A stretch of DNA of 34,038 nucleotides from Acidobacteriota bacterium. GTDB lineage: Bacteria > Acidobacteriota > Blastocatellia > RBC074. Below the pieces are notes generated by a model. It saw only the letters and a program-made list of their open reading frames with translations. It did not search any database and was not told the DNA's origin. Positions within the stretch are counted from its first letter, which is position 1, and each line of letters starts with the position of its first letter. A program made the position numbers and the translations under genes. Below are positions 23,665 through 31,771 of this stretch, in pieces. The stretch lies in NCBI GenBank assembly GCA_016789605.1, contig JAEUQO010000118.1:1-34038 (forward strand). The letters run 5' to 3'.

Positions 23665-25032
23665 ATGAAAATTCAGACGCTCGCACAAGAGCCTGCTGTC
23701 GCGGTTGGTTTGATCCAATATGCGCCGGTGTTGGAATTCATCCTGGCCGGGGATTTTCTGGCTGACGATGGGGAACGGCTGGCTGCCGGGACCTATCGCG
23801 TTGCGCTGACAGACGGCCAATTCGTGATTCGCAATCAGGCGAACGACGTGTGTCTGACGGCGCGGCAGGTCACATTGCAGCCTGTTTCCGCAGATGCATC
23901 ATTCACCATCAAAAACGTCACGATCGGCATCAACTTTCATTGGGAACGGCAAGAAGATCAGCGGTTTCAAGGCGCGCTCCGCTTGCAGATGAATGGGGAA
24001 ACGGGCTTTGACGTCATCAATCAGATTTCCGTCGAAGGCTATTTGACCAGCGTGATCTCTTCGGAAATGAGCGCCGCTGCGCATCCTGATTTGCTTAAGG
24101 CGCACGCCATCATTTCGCGTAGCTGGTTGCTGGCACAGATGCATCCCTGGAAAACCGCGCGCCGCAAATGCGAACCCAAACTGGAGCTTCGTGACGGCGA
24201 GCCGCACTGGATTCGCTGGTACGATCAGGAAAGCCATTCCGGCTTCGACGTTTGTGCGGACGATCACTGCCAGCGGTATCAGGGCATTACCAAAGCGACT
24301 TCGCCGGAAGTCTTTGCGACAATTCGCGAAACGCGCGGGCAAGTGCTGGCTTACGACGGAGAATTGTGCGATGCGCGGTTTTCCAAATCCTGTGGCGGTA
24401 TGACTGAAAGCTTTGCCGCAGCCTGGGACGAGGTCGCGCTGCCATATTTGGCGGTGTCTTATGACGGCGAAGACTTCCCGGCAGAATATTCGTTGCCGCT
24501 GAGCGAAGAGGAAAACGCCGCCGCCTGGATTCGTCAGTTGCCGTCGGCGTTTTGCAATACAAACGACCAAAAAATCCTGGCCAAAATTCTGCCGGATTTT
24601 GATCAGGAAACAAGCGACTTTTACCGTTGGCGCGCGACGCTGACGCAAGCTGAAATCCAGGCGCTCTTGCCAAAGAAACTGGGGCACGATTTCGGCGCGA
24701 TTTTGCGGCTGGAGCCGGTCGAACGCGGCGCTTCGGGACGGCTCGTCAAATTGCGTATCGTCGGCGAAAAACAAACGCTGGTGATTGGCAAAGAGTTGGA
24801 AATTCGCCGGGCGCTTTCGCCTTCGCATTTGTATAGCTCGGCGTTTGTGATTGAAGCGGACAGCGGCGAGAACGGTGTGCCAGCGCAATTTACTTTGCTT
24901 GGGGCTGGCTGGGGACACGGCGTGGGCTTATGTCAGATTGGCGCGGCGCTGATGGCGGAACGCGGATATGATTTCCGCCGCATTCTGGCGCATTATTACC
25001 GTGGCGCGGAACTGTTTGCGTTGTATCGCTAA
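23665..25032 (+). CDS. SpoIID/LytB-domain protein without signal peptide
   Basis: 455 aa from ATG 23665; the upstream frame to 23638 overlaps the previous gene and is not needed. SpoIID signatures: EGYLTSVISSEMSAAAHPDLLKAHAIISRSW (about 122-153; the SEM Glu is the candidate catalytic residue), CADDHCQRYQG (about 197), SKSCGGMTES (about 239-248) and the C-terminal GAGWGHGVGLCQIGA (about 413-427). SpoIID proteins are lytic transglycosylases acting on peptide-free glycan strands; LytB relatives stimulate amidases. Unlike those exported proteins, the N-terminus (MKIQTLAQEPAVAVGLIQ) has no signal or TM helix, so this copy should be cytoplasmic. An N-terminal beta region of about 100 residues precedes the core. 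It fits a role in trimming imported muropeptides together with its operon neighbours. Confidence 0.88.
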   Translation: MKIQTLAQEPAVAVGLIQYAPVLEFILAGDFLADDGERLAAGTYRVALTDGQFVIRNQANDVCLTARQVTLQPVSADASFTIKNVTIGINFHWERQEDQRFQGALRLQMNGETGFDVINQISVEGYLTSVISSEMSAAAHPDLLKAHAIISRSWLLAQMHPWKTARRKCEPKLELRDGEPHWIRWYDQESHSGFDVCADDHCQRYQGITKATSPEVFATIRETRGQVLAYDGELCDARFSKSCGGMTESFAAAWDEVALPYLAVSYDGEDFPAEYSLPLSEEENAAAWIRQLPSAFCNTNDQKILAKILPDFDQETSDFYRWRATLTQAEIQALLPKKLGHDFGAILRLEPVERGASGRLVKLRIVGEKQTLVIGKELEIRRALSPSHLYSSAFVIEADSGENGVPAQFTLLGAGWGHGVGLCQIGAALMAERGYDFRRILAHYYRGAELFALYR

Positions 25033-25053
25033 GCGGCAAAGGCGGAGGTGGCG

Positions 25054-25272
25054 ATGACAAACGAATTTTATCAATTCGGTCTGTCTGAGCGGCGACGGTT
25101 GCTGGCAGATGTCGGCTTTGTGCGAAACGCGTTGCGCATTTGGGTGCATCCCGACGGACGTTCTATCGGCGAAGGCGTCGCGGCAGCGTTGACGGATGAC
25201 GCGTTTTTCCGATTTTTGCAGATCGAACCGCCGGAGCTGGACTCCGACGGGCAAACGAATCCTGGCGCGTAA
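25054..25272 (+). CDS. Small protein of unknown function at the operon end
   Basis: 72 aa, ATG at 25054 with GGAGG 5 nt before it; an in-frame GTG at 25048 overlaps that site and is less likely. It begins MTNEFYQFGLSERRRLLADV and contains IWVHPDGRSIGEGVAAALTDDAFFRFLQIE. Soluble, mildly acidic, with no signal or Cys. The stop of the SpoIID-like gene is 21 bp upstream, so it is probably the last gene of the same operon. I do not recognise a family. It may be a small partner of one of the enzymes before it. Confidence 0.6.
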   Translation: MTNEFYQFGLSERRRLLADVGFVRNALRIWVHPDGRSIGEGVAAALTDDAFFRFLQIEPPELDSDGQTNPGA

Positions 25273-25372
25273 CGATTTTGTGTCCGGTCAGGAACTGGCG
25301 GATAGCAATTGTGTGTATGACTGTTTTCTTGGCTGTATAGGGACTTGCAACCTGATTTAAGAGGAGGCACCG

Positions 25373-26191
25373 ATGCGGGCAGTTGGACTGATCGTATTGC
25401 TGGGCAGTTTGCTCTTTCTCTCTTCTTCCGTGCAAAGCCAGCGCCGCTGGTCGCGCTCTGAAGGAATGCCCGACCAGGAAGGACGCCGTACTGAGTTTGA
25501 TCGCAGTCGCAATCGCACCAAAACGCCGCCCGGCAAATCCGAATTCACCTTTGCCCGGTTGAAATATCCGTCGTACGGTTGGGGCGAAGGCTGGACGACC
25601 GATTACCCCAAAGCCGACGAGCAATTCATCGTCGGATTGCGCAACTGGTGCCGCAGCACTTTGATCATCAATGATGATCCTTCGGCGGTTGGCCTGGATG
25701 ACAAAGAGCTATACCAATACCCGTTCCTTTACGCCGTTGAACCTGGCCGCATGGAGCTTTCGTCAGAGGATGCCGCCAAGTTGCGCGAATATCTGACGCG
25801 CGGCGGCTTTTTGTTGCTGGATGATTTCTGGGGCGAATATGAGTGGCAAAACGTCCAGCAACAAATGCACAAAGTCTTTCCCGAATCGCAAATCCGCGAA
25901 CTGCCGCTGGATCATCCCATCTTTCACTGCTATTTCGACATCAACGAAGTCGTACAAGTGCCGAACTTCCACAACGTCGCCTATCGCGGTCGCACCGACG
26001 AAAAAGGCGGCGTCGTACCGTATTTCATGGGAATCACCGACGACCAAGACCGTGTGCTGGTTTTCATCGCCCGCAACATGGACAACGGCGACGCCTGGGA
26101 ATGGATCGAGCAGCCGGAATATCCGTTAAAGTACGGATTGGCCGCCTATCGGCTGGGCATGAACCTGATCGTTTATGCGATGACGCATTGA
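25373..26191 (+). CDS. Exported DUF4159-domain protein
   Basis: 272 aa with a signal peptide (about 1-23, ending VQSQ) and a strong GGAGG site. The body matches DUF4159: [32 protein letters not shown] (about 58-89), then Asp/Tyr-rich segments ([26 protein letters not shown], about 127-152; [14 protein letters not shown], about 178-191; GIAR-like [26 protein letters not shown]). The [16 protein letters not shown] segment resembles the class I glutamine-amidotransferase-like fold used in trehalose-utilisation-type proteins, but no catalytic Cys is apparent. Function of the family is unknown; it is often near MoxR/von Willebrand-type genes, which are not present here. It lies 100 bp after the operon and converges on the TPR gene with a 16-bp gap. 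Confidence 0.85.
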   Translation: MRAVGLIVLLGSLLFLSSSVQSQRRWSRSEGMPDQEGRRTEFDRSRNRTKTPPGKSEFTFARLKYPSYGWGEGWTTDYPKADEQFIVGLRNWCRSTLIINDDPSAVGLDDKELYQYPFLYAVEPGRMELSSEDAAKLREYLTRGGFLLLDDFWGEYEWQNVQQQMHKVFPESQIRELPLDHPIFHCYFDINEVVQVPNFHNVAYRGRTDEKGGVVPYFMGITDDQDRVLVFIARNMDNGDAWEWIEQPEYPLKYGLAAYRLGMNLIVYAMTH

Positions 26192-26207
26192 ACTTGCCAA
26201 CTGATTG

Positions 26208-28076
26208 TTAGGCCGCAAGCAGAAGCAAATTGCTCTCTTGTTCACGAATCCAAATGGGATCGCGCTGTGCTGGCTGGCGCAAAATAAATTGACGATTCAG
26301 TTCCTGGGTCAACTCGCCAGAAAAGAGTGGCGGATTGGCTTGCACGCGTCGGTAAAAATCAGTGGCCAGCTCTCTGTTTCCTTGTGCGCCAAAGGCGTGG
26401 AATTGCAGCACATTCACGACAGGTTGAAGCTGAGGAGTTTGAACCTGCGCTAGAATCTCGCTCGCCTGCTTAAAATCGTTGAGTTGCAGAGACGCCACCG
26501 CCAAAGCCGTGCGGAAATACTCTCTTGACGTTGGCCAGGGAACGTCATTTACGCCGTGATGAAAGACTGCGAGTGATTCCTCTAACTTTCCTTGCCGCAA
26601 AAAAATCATTCCCAGGATGTGGTACCCAATCCACTCTTCTTCTGTTGCTGGAAATTCTGTTAGAGCCTCTATTGCCTCTCCATAACGTCCTAATGCCGCC
26701 AGAACACAGCTACGTGCATTTCTTGCCACCTGATCTAACGGATGTTCAGCGATGACGGCCTGGTAAGCGTCGAGTGCGCGGTCGAACTGTCCGAGCGCCT
26801 TGAGGACTTCGGCGCGCCCGTTCTTGGCGACGACGTTTTCCGGATGTTCAGCGATGACGGCCTGGTAAGCGTCGAGTGCGCGGTCGAACTGTCCGAGCGC
26901 CTTGAGGACTTCGGCGCGCCCGGTCTTGGCGACGGCGCCTTGACCAAAACTCAAGGCATTTTCATATGCTTTCATGGCCTCATCCAGTTGATTGGCAATC
27001 AGTAAGGCATCGCCATACTGTGCCCAAGACCAGCCATCGTCTACTTTCAGGCCAACGCTTCGTTGAGTCAGCTCTAATTGCAATTTGTGAAGCCCAAGGT
27101 TTTTGGCCTCCATCGCCAGATCGCATAAAGACCTGACCGCATACTGTTGACCGCCATACTGCTGGTGATACTCAAGTAGTTCCTCAATCAGGTTGCCGAC
27201 CCGCGCAAAGTCACGTTTGCGCATGAAGTCCAAGATGCGGGCTTTCGTATTTTGGACATTCTGAAGGACTTGTGTCCGGTCGTAAGATTTGGATGCTTTC
27301 TTTTGTTTCCCTTTTTTCTTGGCGGATTCTTTGTGGGCAGACTCTCTTTCCGGCCGTATTGTTTGCGTGCTGGTTGCTGAACGAAAGGGGGCCAACCATT
27401 GCTGAAGGATCTGACGGTGATTGTGTTTTTGACTGATTTCTCGATTAAGCCCAGCGTCAATCAGAACGGTGTTTACATCTTTTTGTTGTTCGATTGCTTG
27501 AACGAGAGAACGAAACAAGCCTAGGCGCACAGCCAGACGTTGGAAATCTTTCTTCTGCTCACTGTTGCCAAAAATATCCAGGGGCAACGATTCCCACGCG
27601 CTAAAGCTTCTGGCGATGATCGGTTGTAATCGTTCCAATTCTTGCAACCACGCGATCGTGCGGGCTGCTTGCGTCATTTCACTGTGATGAAAGGCCCCGG
27701 CTAAATCAGCGTCCTGAGGCAACGGGTGGGCATATAGAACTGATTCAAGGTGATTACTGATTGCTGGTTCGGCAAGCAGGTGCTCTAACTCACTGGCCGC
27801 TTCAGAACGTGTCTCAGCAGATAGCTCCGAATCGAGGACGAAAAGCATTAGGTCTAATGCATACGCAGCCTGATACGAAGATTTAAGCCGGCGTTTGAGC
27901 TGTTCGTGATTGGTATCTTCAACAAATTCAAGGTCGTTCGCGTCACCCAGGAGGAACTTGATTTCGTGTGATTGTCTGGGGATAAGCTTATCCGGGGCGT
28001 CCAGGTTAAGGGACAGCAAGTTGCCTTGATGCGAAATGATGGCGACGCCAGAGCGCCCGGATATGACTGCCTTCAT
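26208..28076 (-). CDS. TPR-repeat protein with uncharacterised N-terminal half
   Basis: 622 aa, no signal peptide, cytoplasmic. Residues 1-240 are helical and unrecognised (start MKAVISGRSGVAIISHQGN). About 250-275 is a Lys/Ser-rich linker. About 280-600 is a tetratricopeptide superhelix, with canonical units such as AEVLKALGQFDRALDAYQAVIAEHP. Two successive 34-aa units are almost identical, even at DNA level (see repeat at 26739-26942). TPR arrays bind partner proteins. The ATG overlaps the TGA of the upstream zinc-ribbon gene by 4 bases (28073-28076), so the two are translationally coupled and probably work together. No enzymatic motif is seen. Function unknown. Confidence 0.8.
   Translation of the reverse strand: MKAVISGRSGVAIISHQGNLLSLNLDAPDKLIPRQSHEIKFLLGDANDLEFVEDTNHEQLKRRLKSSYQAAYALDLMLFVLDSELSAETRSEAASELEHLLAEPAISNHLESVLYAHPLPQDADLAGAFHHSEMTQAARTIAWLQELERLQPIIARSFSAWESLPLDIFGNSEQKKDFQRLAVRLGLFRSLVQAIEQQKDVNTVLIDAGLNREISQKHNHRQILQQWLAPFRSATSTQTIRPERESAHKESAKKKGKQKKASKSYDRTQVLQNVQNTKARILDFMRKRDFARVGNLIEELLEYHQQYGGQQYAVRSLCDLAMEAKNLGLHKLQLELTQRSVGLKVDDGWSWAQYGDALLIANQLDEAMKAYENALSFGQGAVAKTGRAEVLKALGQFDRALDAYQAVIAEHPENVVAKNGRAEVLKALGQFDRALDAYQAVIAEHPLDQVARNARSCVLAALGRYGEAIEALTEFPATEEEWIGYHILGMIFLRQGKLEESLAVFHHGVNDVPWPTSREYFRTALAVASLQLNDFKQASEILAQVQTPQLQPVVNVLQFHAFGAQGNRELATDFYRRVQANPPLFSGELTQELNRQFILRQPAQRDPIWIREQESNLLLLAA
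26739..26942 (-). repeat. Two tandem 102-bp repeats within the TPR gene
   Basis: The unit at 26739-26840 recurs at 26841-26942. Over about the first 92 bp of each I find a single difference (T against G near 26821/26923). The unit equals one 34-codon TPR motif and covers residues of about 379-446. Such identity, including synonymous sites, shows a very recent duplication or gene conversion. Confidence 0.9.
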
Positions 28077-28921
28077 TTGATGATTTGAAACGCGACATTG
28101 TGTTTGTTCAGTCTGTCGCGCAAAGCTTTGGTCCGAATTTGCTCTAGCTCTTTAACAACAGTGACTTTAGCCATGGTTCGTATCGTTATGGGGCCCCAAA
28201 TGTGAACTTCCACAAAATCGTCATCAGCAGATGTTGCCCCTTGTTTCAGCAGGATGCCGGAATACTGACTTTGTGTTGTCTTATCGTCAAGTTGTGTCGC
28301 CAGTTTGGCGACACAGAGCTTTGCACGTTCGCCCCACACAGCTCGATAGCCTTTGGGTAAGTTGATGAGGTCTTTGACGTGAGTGTCCAATAGTCGCAGA
28401 ACCACGTTTCCTTCAAAGACTGTTGCGCGATGGGCGATCATCTCGTCGCGCAACGTGATAAAACAGTTTCCGTAATTTGTCAGCCCGACTCCATCTGTGG
28501 CAAGTGCGGCAAAGCGAATCTCTTCTTTATACGCGGGGAACAGGGCCTGTTCGGCTGCGACGCGAAAAACGTCCCATTTGTCACCTTGGGGAATAAAGGA
28601 CCGCCCGCCAACTAAATCATAGTATGTGGCATAGATTGCGTGATCACTGGAAGCCAATTCCAGGATTTTACTTTCAGGCCGAGCGATAACAGCGACTGTG
28701 CTGTCCGCTGTCATCTCAAAATTCCTGATGACTGAAGAGGCTCCCCGTTTCGCACCGTCGTCGTGGGCGGCCTGATAGCGTTGTGCGAGGGCTGTTTTTT
28801 CTTCCTGGTCTTCTGCTGCTCGAACATTGGGGAAGCGCGCTGGCCTGGCACAGTGAGGGCATAACGACACTGAGAATGGGATGGGGTGCTGGCAAAAAGT
28901 ACAGACATCCGTGGTTAGCAT
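28073..28921 (-). CDS. Zinc-ribbon protein of unknown function, coupled to the TPR gene
   Basis: 282 aa from ATG 28921; an ATG at 28936 or a TTG at 28972 would lengthen it, and none has a strong ribosome site. The N-terminus carries a CxxC...CxxC zinc ribbon (VCTFCQHPIPFSVSLCPHC). After a charged linker, the remaining 230 residues are an unrecognised alpha/beta domain. Segments LTNYGNCFITLRDEMIAHRATVFEGN and VEVHIWGPITI remind me of the first and last conserved strands of ADP-ribosyltransferase-like folds, but this is only a visual resemblance. No signal or TM helix. Its stop overlaps the TPR gene start (ATGA). Upstream lies the response regulator gene, 74 bp away on the same strand, so all four genes may be co-transcribed. 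Confidence 0.75.
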   Translation of the reverse strand: MLTTDVCTFCQHPIPFSVSLCPHCARPARFPNVRAAEDQEEKTALAQRYQAAHDDGAKRGASSVIRNFEMTADSTVAVIARPESKILELASSDHAIYATYYDLVGGRSFIPQGDKWDVFRVAAEQALFPAYKEEIRFAALATDGVGLTNYGNCFITLRDEMIAHRATVFEGNVVLRLLDTHVKDLINLPKGYRAVWGERAKLCVAKLATQLDDKTTQSQYSGILLKQGATSADDDFVEVHIWGPITIRTMAKVTVVKELEQIRTKALRDRLNKHNVAFQIIK

Positions 28922-28995
28922 AACGTTTACTCGCATCTGGGGCGCTGAGTGGCGCGGAGAAGCTACTGGCAAGGGAGCGCTTGGTCAAGTAAAAG

Positions 28996-29679
28996 TTACA
29001 CCACAAATTTATAGCCGACACGGTGAACGGTGATGATGTGTTTGGGATCGCTGGCGGTGTCTTCGACTTTTTGGCGCAGCTTGGCGATGTGCATGTCAAC
29101 GGTGCGCGTGAGCGGAAAGCTGCCGTATCCCCAGACGGCGTCCAGCAGTTGATCGCGCGTGACGACTTCGCCGCGGTGTTCGATGAAGTATTTCAGGATG
29201 TTGAATTCGCGCGGCGAAATTTCCAGCAAGGTTCCCGCTTTGGTCACTTCAAACTTTTTGAAGTTGACTGCGATGTCGCCAAAATGGAATTCATCGGCGA
29301 CTTCGGCGCGACGATGGGAACGGCGCAGCAAGGCTTCGACGCGCGCCATCAATTCCATAAAACTGAACGGTTTGGTGACGTAATCGTCAGCGCCGATTTT
29401 CAACCCAACGACTTTGTCAATTTCCTGACCGCGCGCCGTCAGCATAATGATGGGTGTGCTGTTGCCTGAACTGCGCAACTGTTTGCACACATCGAAGCCG
29501 CTCATTTTGGGCAACATCACATCCAGAATGATCAAGTCCAGTTCTTTTTCCGTCGCCAGTTTTAGCCCGGCAGCGCCATCGCGCGCGACTTGTACGGCGT
29601 AACCTTCATATTCAAAGCCATCGCGCAAGGCGACGGCCATGGCCTGATCATCTTCCACAATCAAAACTTTGCTGTTCAT
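28996..29679 (-). CDS. OmpR/PhoB-family response regulator
   Basis: 227 aa. The receiver domain (1-120) has the acidic pair E9-D10-D11, phosphoacceptor Asp53 (LIILDVMLP), Thr81 and Lys103 (TKPFSF). The DNA-binding winged helix (about 130-227) shows [33 protein letters not shown] and [14 protein letters not shown], typical of OmpR/PhoB. It is phosphorylated by the kinase encoded 33 bp upstream and binds DNA as a dimer on direct repeats; candidate sites lie at 31527-31543. Target genes are not known. The zinc-ribbon and TPR genes downstream may be in the same transcript. Confidence 0.95.
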   Translation of the reverse strand: MNSKVLIVEDDQAMAVALRDGFEYEGYAVQVARDGAAGLKLATEKELDLIILDVMLPKMSGFDVCKQLRSSGNSTPIIMLTARGQEIDKVVGLKIGADDYVTKPFSFMELMARVEALLRRSHRRAEVADEFHFGDIAVNFKKFEVTKAGTLLEISPREFNILKYFIEHRGEVVTRDQLLDAVWGYGSFPLTRTVDMHIAKLRQKVEDTASDPKHIITVHRVGYKFVV

Positions 29680-29712
29680 CCCAGATACTCTCTTCCATTT
29701 CAGCGCAAATGG

Positions 29713-31461
29713 TTATGCGCCGGTCTCTCCGCTGACTTGAAACTCGTGGCCGAGCAGATGGCCTTGATCCTTGGGTTCAGGCCGTGGTCGTGAACCATTC
29801 TCAAAGGGCAGGTGTATGGTGAAAGTGCTGCCGTGTCCCAATTCACTTTCTACCGTGACTTTGCCGTGATGAGCTTCAACCACGTGTTTGACGATAGACA
29901 AACCCAAGCCGCTGCCTTTTACGTCGTGTACCAAGGAATTGCCGACGCGATAGAATTTCTCAAACACCTTCTCGCAATCTTCGCGCGCGATTCCGATGCC
30001 GTAATCGCGCACAGAGATCGTGGCATATTCTCCCTGTTGGCCGAGTTCGACGCTGATTTCGCGCGCTTCGCGCGAGTATTTGACGGCATTATCCAGCAGG
30101 TTGATGACAGCTTGTGCGATCGCGTCGTGATCGAGTACGACAGGCGGCAGCGGCTGCGCCGGTTTCTCAAACTGCACGGTGAAGCCTTGTTGTTCCAGCA
30201 CAACTTCAAACGTTTTGAGCGTGTCGGACACGACGGTTTCAACCTGCGTTTGTTCGAACTGATAAGTTTTCTGACCTGATTCGATTTTCGAAAAATCCAG
30301 GATGTTGTTGATCAATTGCGTCAGGCGACGGCTTTCGGTTTCGATATATTCGCCGTATTCCTGAATTTTGTGGCTGTCACGTACGCGGCCCAGTTTCAGA
30401 AATTCGCCGAACACGCGAATTGAGGCCAGCGGAGTGCGCAATTCGTGCGAGACGTTTGAGACAAAATCTGCTTTCATTTGCGATAACTTCATCGCGCGCG
30501 AGGCTGCGCGCAAAGCCAACACGATGCCGCCGATCAGCACCAGCGCTGTCAGCAACGAAACTGCCAGACTGGTCAGGAAGTTGCGGCGGCTCCATTCTTC
30601 TTCTGTCATCTCGCGCATGCGCATGCCGAGAAACCAATCTGTGTAGATAAAAGGGAAGTGCCAGCCAACTTCAAAGGCAGTGCCATCAAAGGGCTGGTTT
30701 TGAAACACCAGTTTGTCGTCCTGGTTGAAGACGGTCAGGATGACGTCGGGGGCTTCAGACTGAAACCATTCGGGCAGCGCTTGGTGTAGCACGGGACCCA
30801 GGTATTGCGTCAAAAAGATGTCATCATTCAAAAACAATCCGGCGACGCCAACGACGCGCTTTTTCTCGTCGAGCACGGGTTTGACGATGATGCGGTGTTT
30901 CGGATCGCGCTCATCCACTGTGGGGCGAGTGGATTGTGGCTGCGAATCGGTCATGATCATCGCCATCCAGTTGGCTGCCGCTGCGTGCGCGGCGTTGTAT
31001 TCGTCGCGGTCGGTCCCGTAACGACCCACGAACGAACAGGCTACCGGGTCGTAAAAACGGATGATCAGGTAATTGGGATCGGTCGGTCCGCTGATACTGC
31101 CGACGAACAGGCGTCGCGCGCCGTCGAAGGGATGGGCCGAGAAATATTGCTGCACTTGTTCCAGGTCTATCGCGTTGTTGTAATCAAAATCCGGGTTAGG
31201 ATACTTGTGATGAAACGCGTTGGCCGGAACACTTAGCGCCACTTCAGCCTGTTTATCATAGATGGTGATGACTTTTTCGATGACGGAGGACAAATACTTT
31301 CGCATGTAGGCTTTGCGCTGATAGGGAAGCGTCGCCTGTAATTGCGAAAGCGAGTTGTATTGCAGCCACAGATGGGCCAACAGCGGAATCGCCACCGCTA
31401 CCAATCCCACCCACAAGGCATGCTGCCGTATAAAATCTTTAAGCTTTAACATCATCATCAT
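29713..31461 (-). CDS. Sensor histidine kinase with large extracytoplasmic sensor domain
   Basis: 582 aa. It starts with four consecutive Met codons after an AAAGG site. TM1 about 14-34, extracytoplasmic sensor about 35-292, TM2 about 294-318, then directly the dimerisation domain with phosphoacceptor His339 ([21 protein letters not shown]), N-box ([10 protein letters not shown], 454-463), G1 (DYGIGI, 486-491), F-box (FEKFYRV) and G2 (GSGLGLSIV, 516-524). No HAMP domain is apparent between TM2 and the H-box. The sensor region does not look like a PAS or Cache domain I can name with certainty, although the two-part alpha/beta pattern with [21 protein letters not shown] suggests a Cache-like fold. 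It is the first gene of the run and pairs with the regulator at 28996-29679. Confidence 0.93.
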   Translation of the reverse strand: MMMMLKLKDFIRQHALWVGLVAVAIPLLAHLWLQYNSLSQLQATLPYQRKAYMRKYLSSVIEKVITIYDKQAEVALSVPANAFHHKYPNPDFDYNNAIDLEQVQQYFSAHPFDGARRLFVGSISGPTDPNYLIIRFYDPVACSFVGRYGTDRDEYNAAHAAAANWMAMIMTDSQPQSTRPTVDERDPKHRIIVKPVLDEKKRVVGVAGLFLNDDIFLTQYLGPVLHQALPEWFQSEAPDVILTVFNQDDKLVFQNQPFDGTAFEVGWHFPFIYTDWFLGMRMREMTEEEWSRRNFLTSLAVSLLTALVLIGGIVLALRAASRAMKLSQMKADFVSNVSHELRTPLASIRVFGEFLKLGRVRDSHKIQEYGEYIETESRRLTQLINNILDFSKIESGQKTYQFEQTQVETVVSDTLKTFEVVLEQQGFTVQFEKPAQPLPPVVLDHDAIAQAVINLLDNAVKYSREAREISVELGQQGEYATISVRDYGIGIAREDCEKVFEKFYRVGNSLVHDVKGSGLGLSIVKHVVEAHHGKVTVESELGHGSTFTIHLPFENGSRPRPEPKDQGHLLGHEFQVSGETGA

Positions 31462-31526
31462 CCGACCTTTGCCACCCCAGTATATATCCAGCTCTTCTCA
31501 GTCTGAGGGCCTACACGTGAGGCATT

Positions 31527-31543
31527 TTACAAATCGGTTACAA
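31527..31543. promoter_or_regulatory. Possible OmpR-family regulator binding site (two 11-bp-phased half-sites)
   Basis: TTACAA at 31527-31532 recurs at 31538-31543, exactly 11 bp apart, as half-sites for PhoB/OmpR-type dimers are. Further TTAC copies follow at 31547 and 31557. The site lies 66 bp upstream of the sensor kinase start, as expected for autoregulation. Binding is inference. Confidence 0.35.
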
Positions 31544-31673
31544 GTTTTACTGGTTTTTACTACGGGTTGAAGACATTTATAACCCATTACGGGATACTCC
31601 ATCCTGGCCGGACCGCTTCTGATTCTCATTTCCGGGTGACGACATTTCAGAGGATGGAAGCAGTCTGGGTCGT

Positions 31674-31723
31674 GGACGCGATATAACACAGGCGCACGAC
31701 CGTTTCGCGCGCCTGTGGCGTCC
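31674..31723 (+). repeat. Interrupted inverted repeat in the leader of the NtrC-like gene
   Basis: CACAGGCGC (31687-31695) pairs with GCGCCTGTG (31709-31717). Outside a 7-nt one-sided bulge, GGACGC (31674-31679) pairs with GCGTCC (31718-31723). The structure ends 48 bp before the ATG at 31772. Confidence 0.55.
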
Positions 31724-31771
31724 AAAGCTGCAGCAGCACAACGCTGCGCCAGAAAAAAGGGAATACCAAAG

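Larger units (their letters stand above)
31462..31771. other. Divergent control region between sensor kinase and NtrC-like gene
   Basis: 310 bp without a credible gene. It holds the 11-bp-phased direct repeats at 31527-31543 and a hairpin-forming inverted repeat at 31674-31723. I found no convincing -35/-10 pair and no -24/-12 element. Confidence 0.5.

Noticed and set aside
23899..24918. Minus-strand open frame of 339 codons opposite the SpoIID-like gene.
   Set aside because: SpoIID motifs on the plus strand are unambiguous, and the opposite translation has no domain.
31605..31622. CTGGCCGGACCGCTT as a sigma54 -24/-12 promoter before the NtrC-like gene.
   Set aside because: The distance between GG and GC is 7 bases rather than the required 10.
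31715..31771. Longer GTG-started version of the NtrC-like protein.
   Set aside because: The extra 19 residues are Ala/Lys/Arg filler encoded across the hairpin arm, and the ATG at 31772 is better placed.
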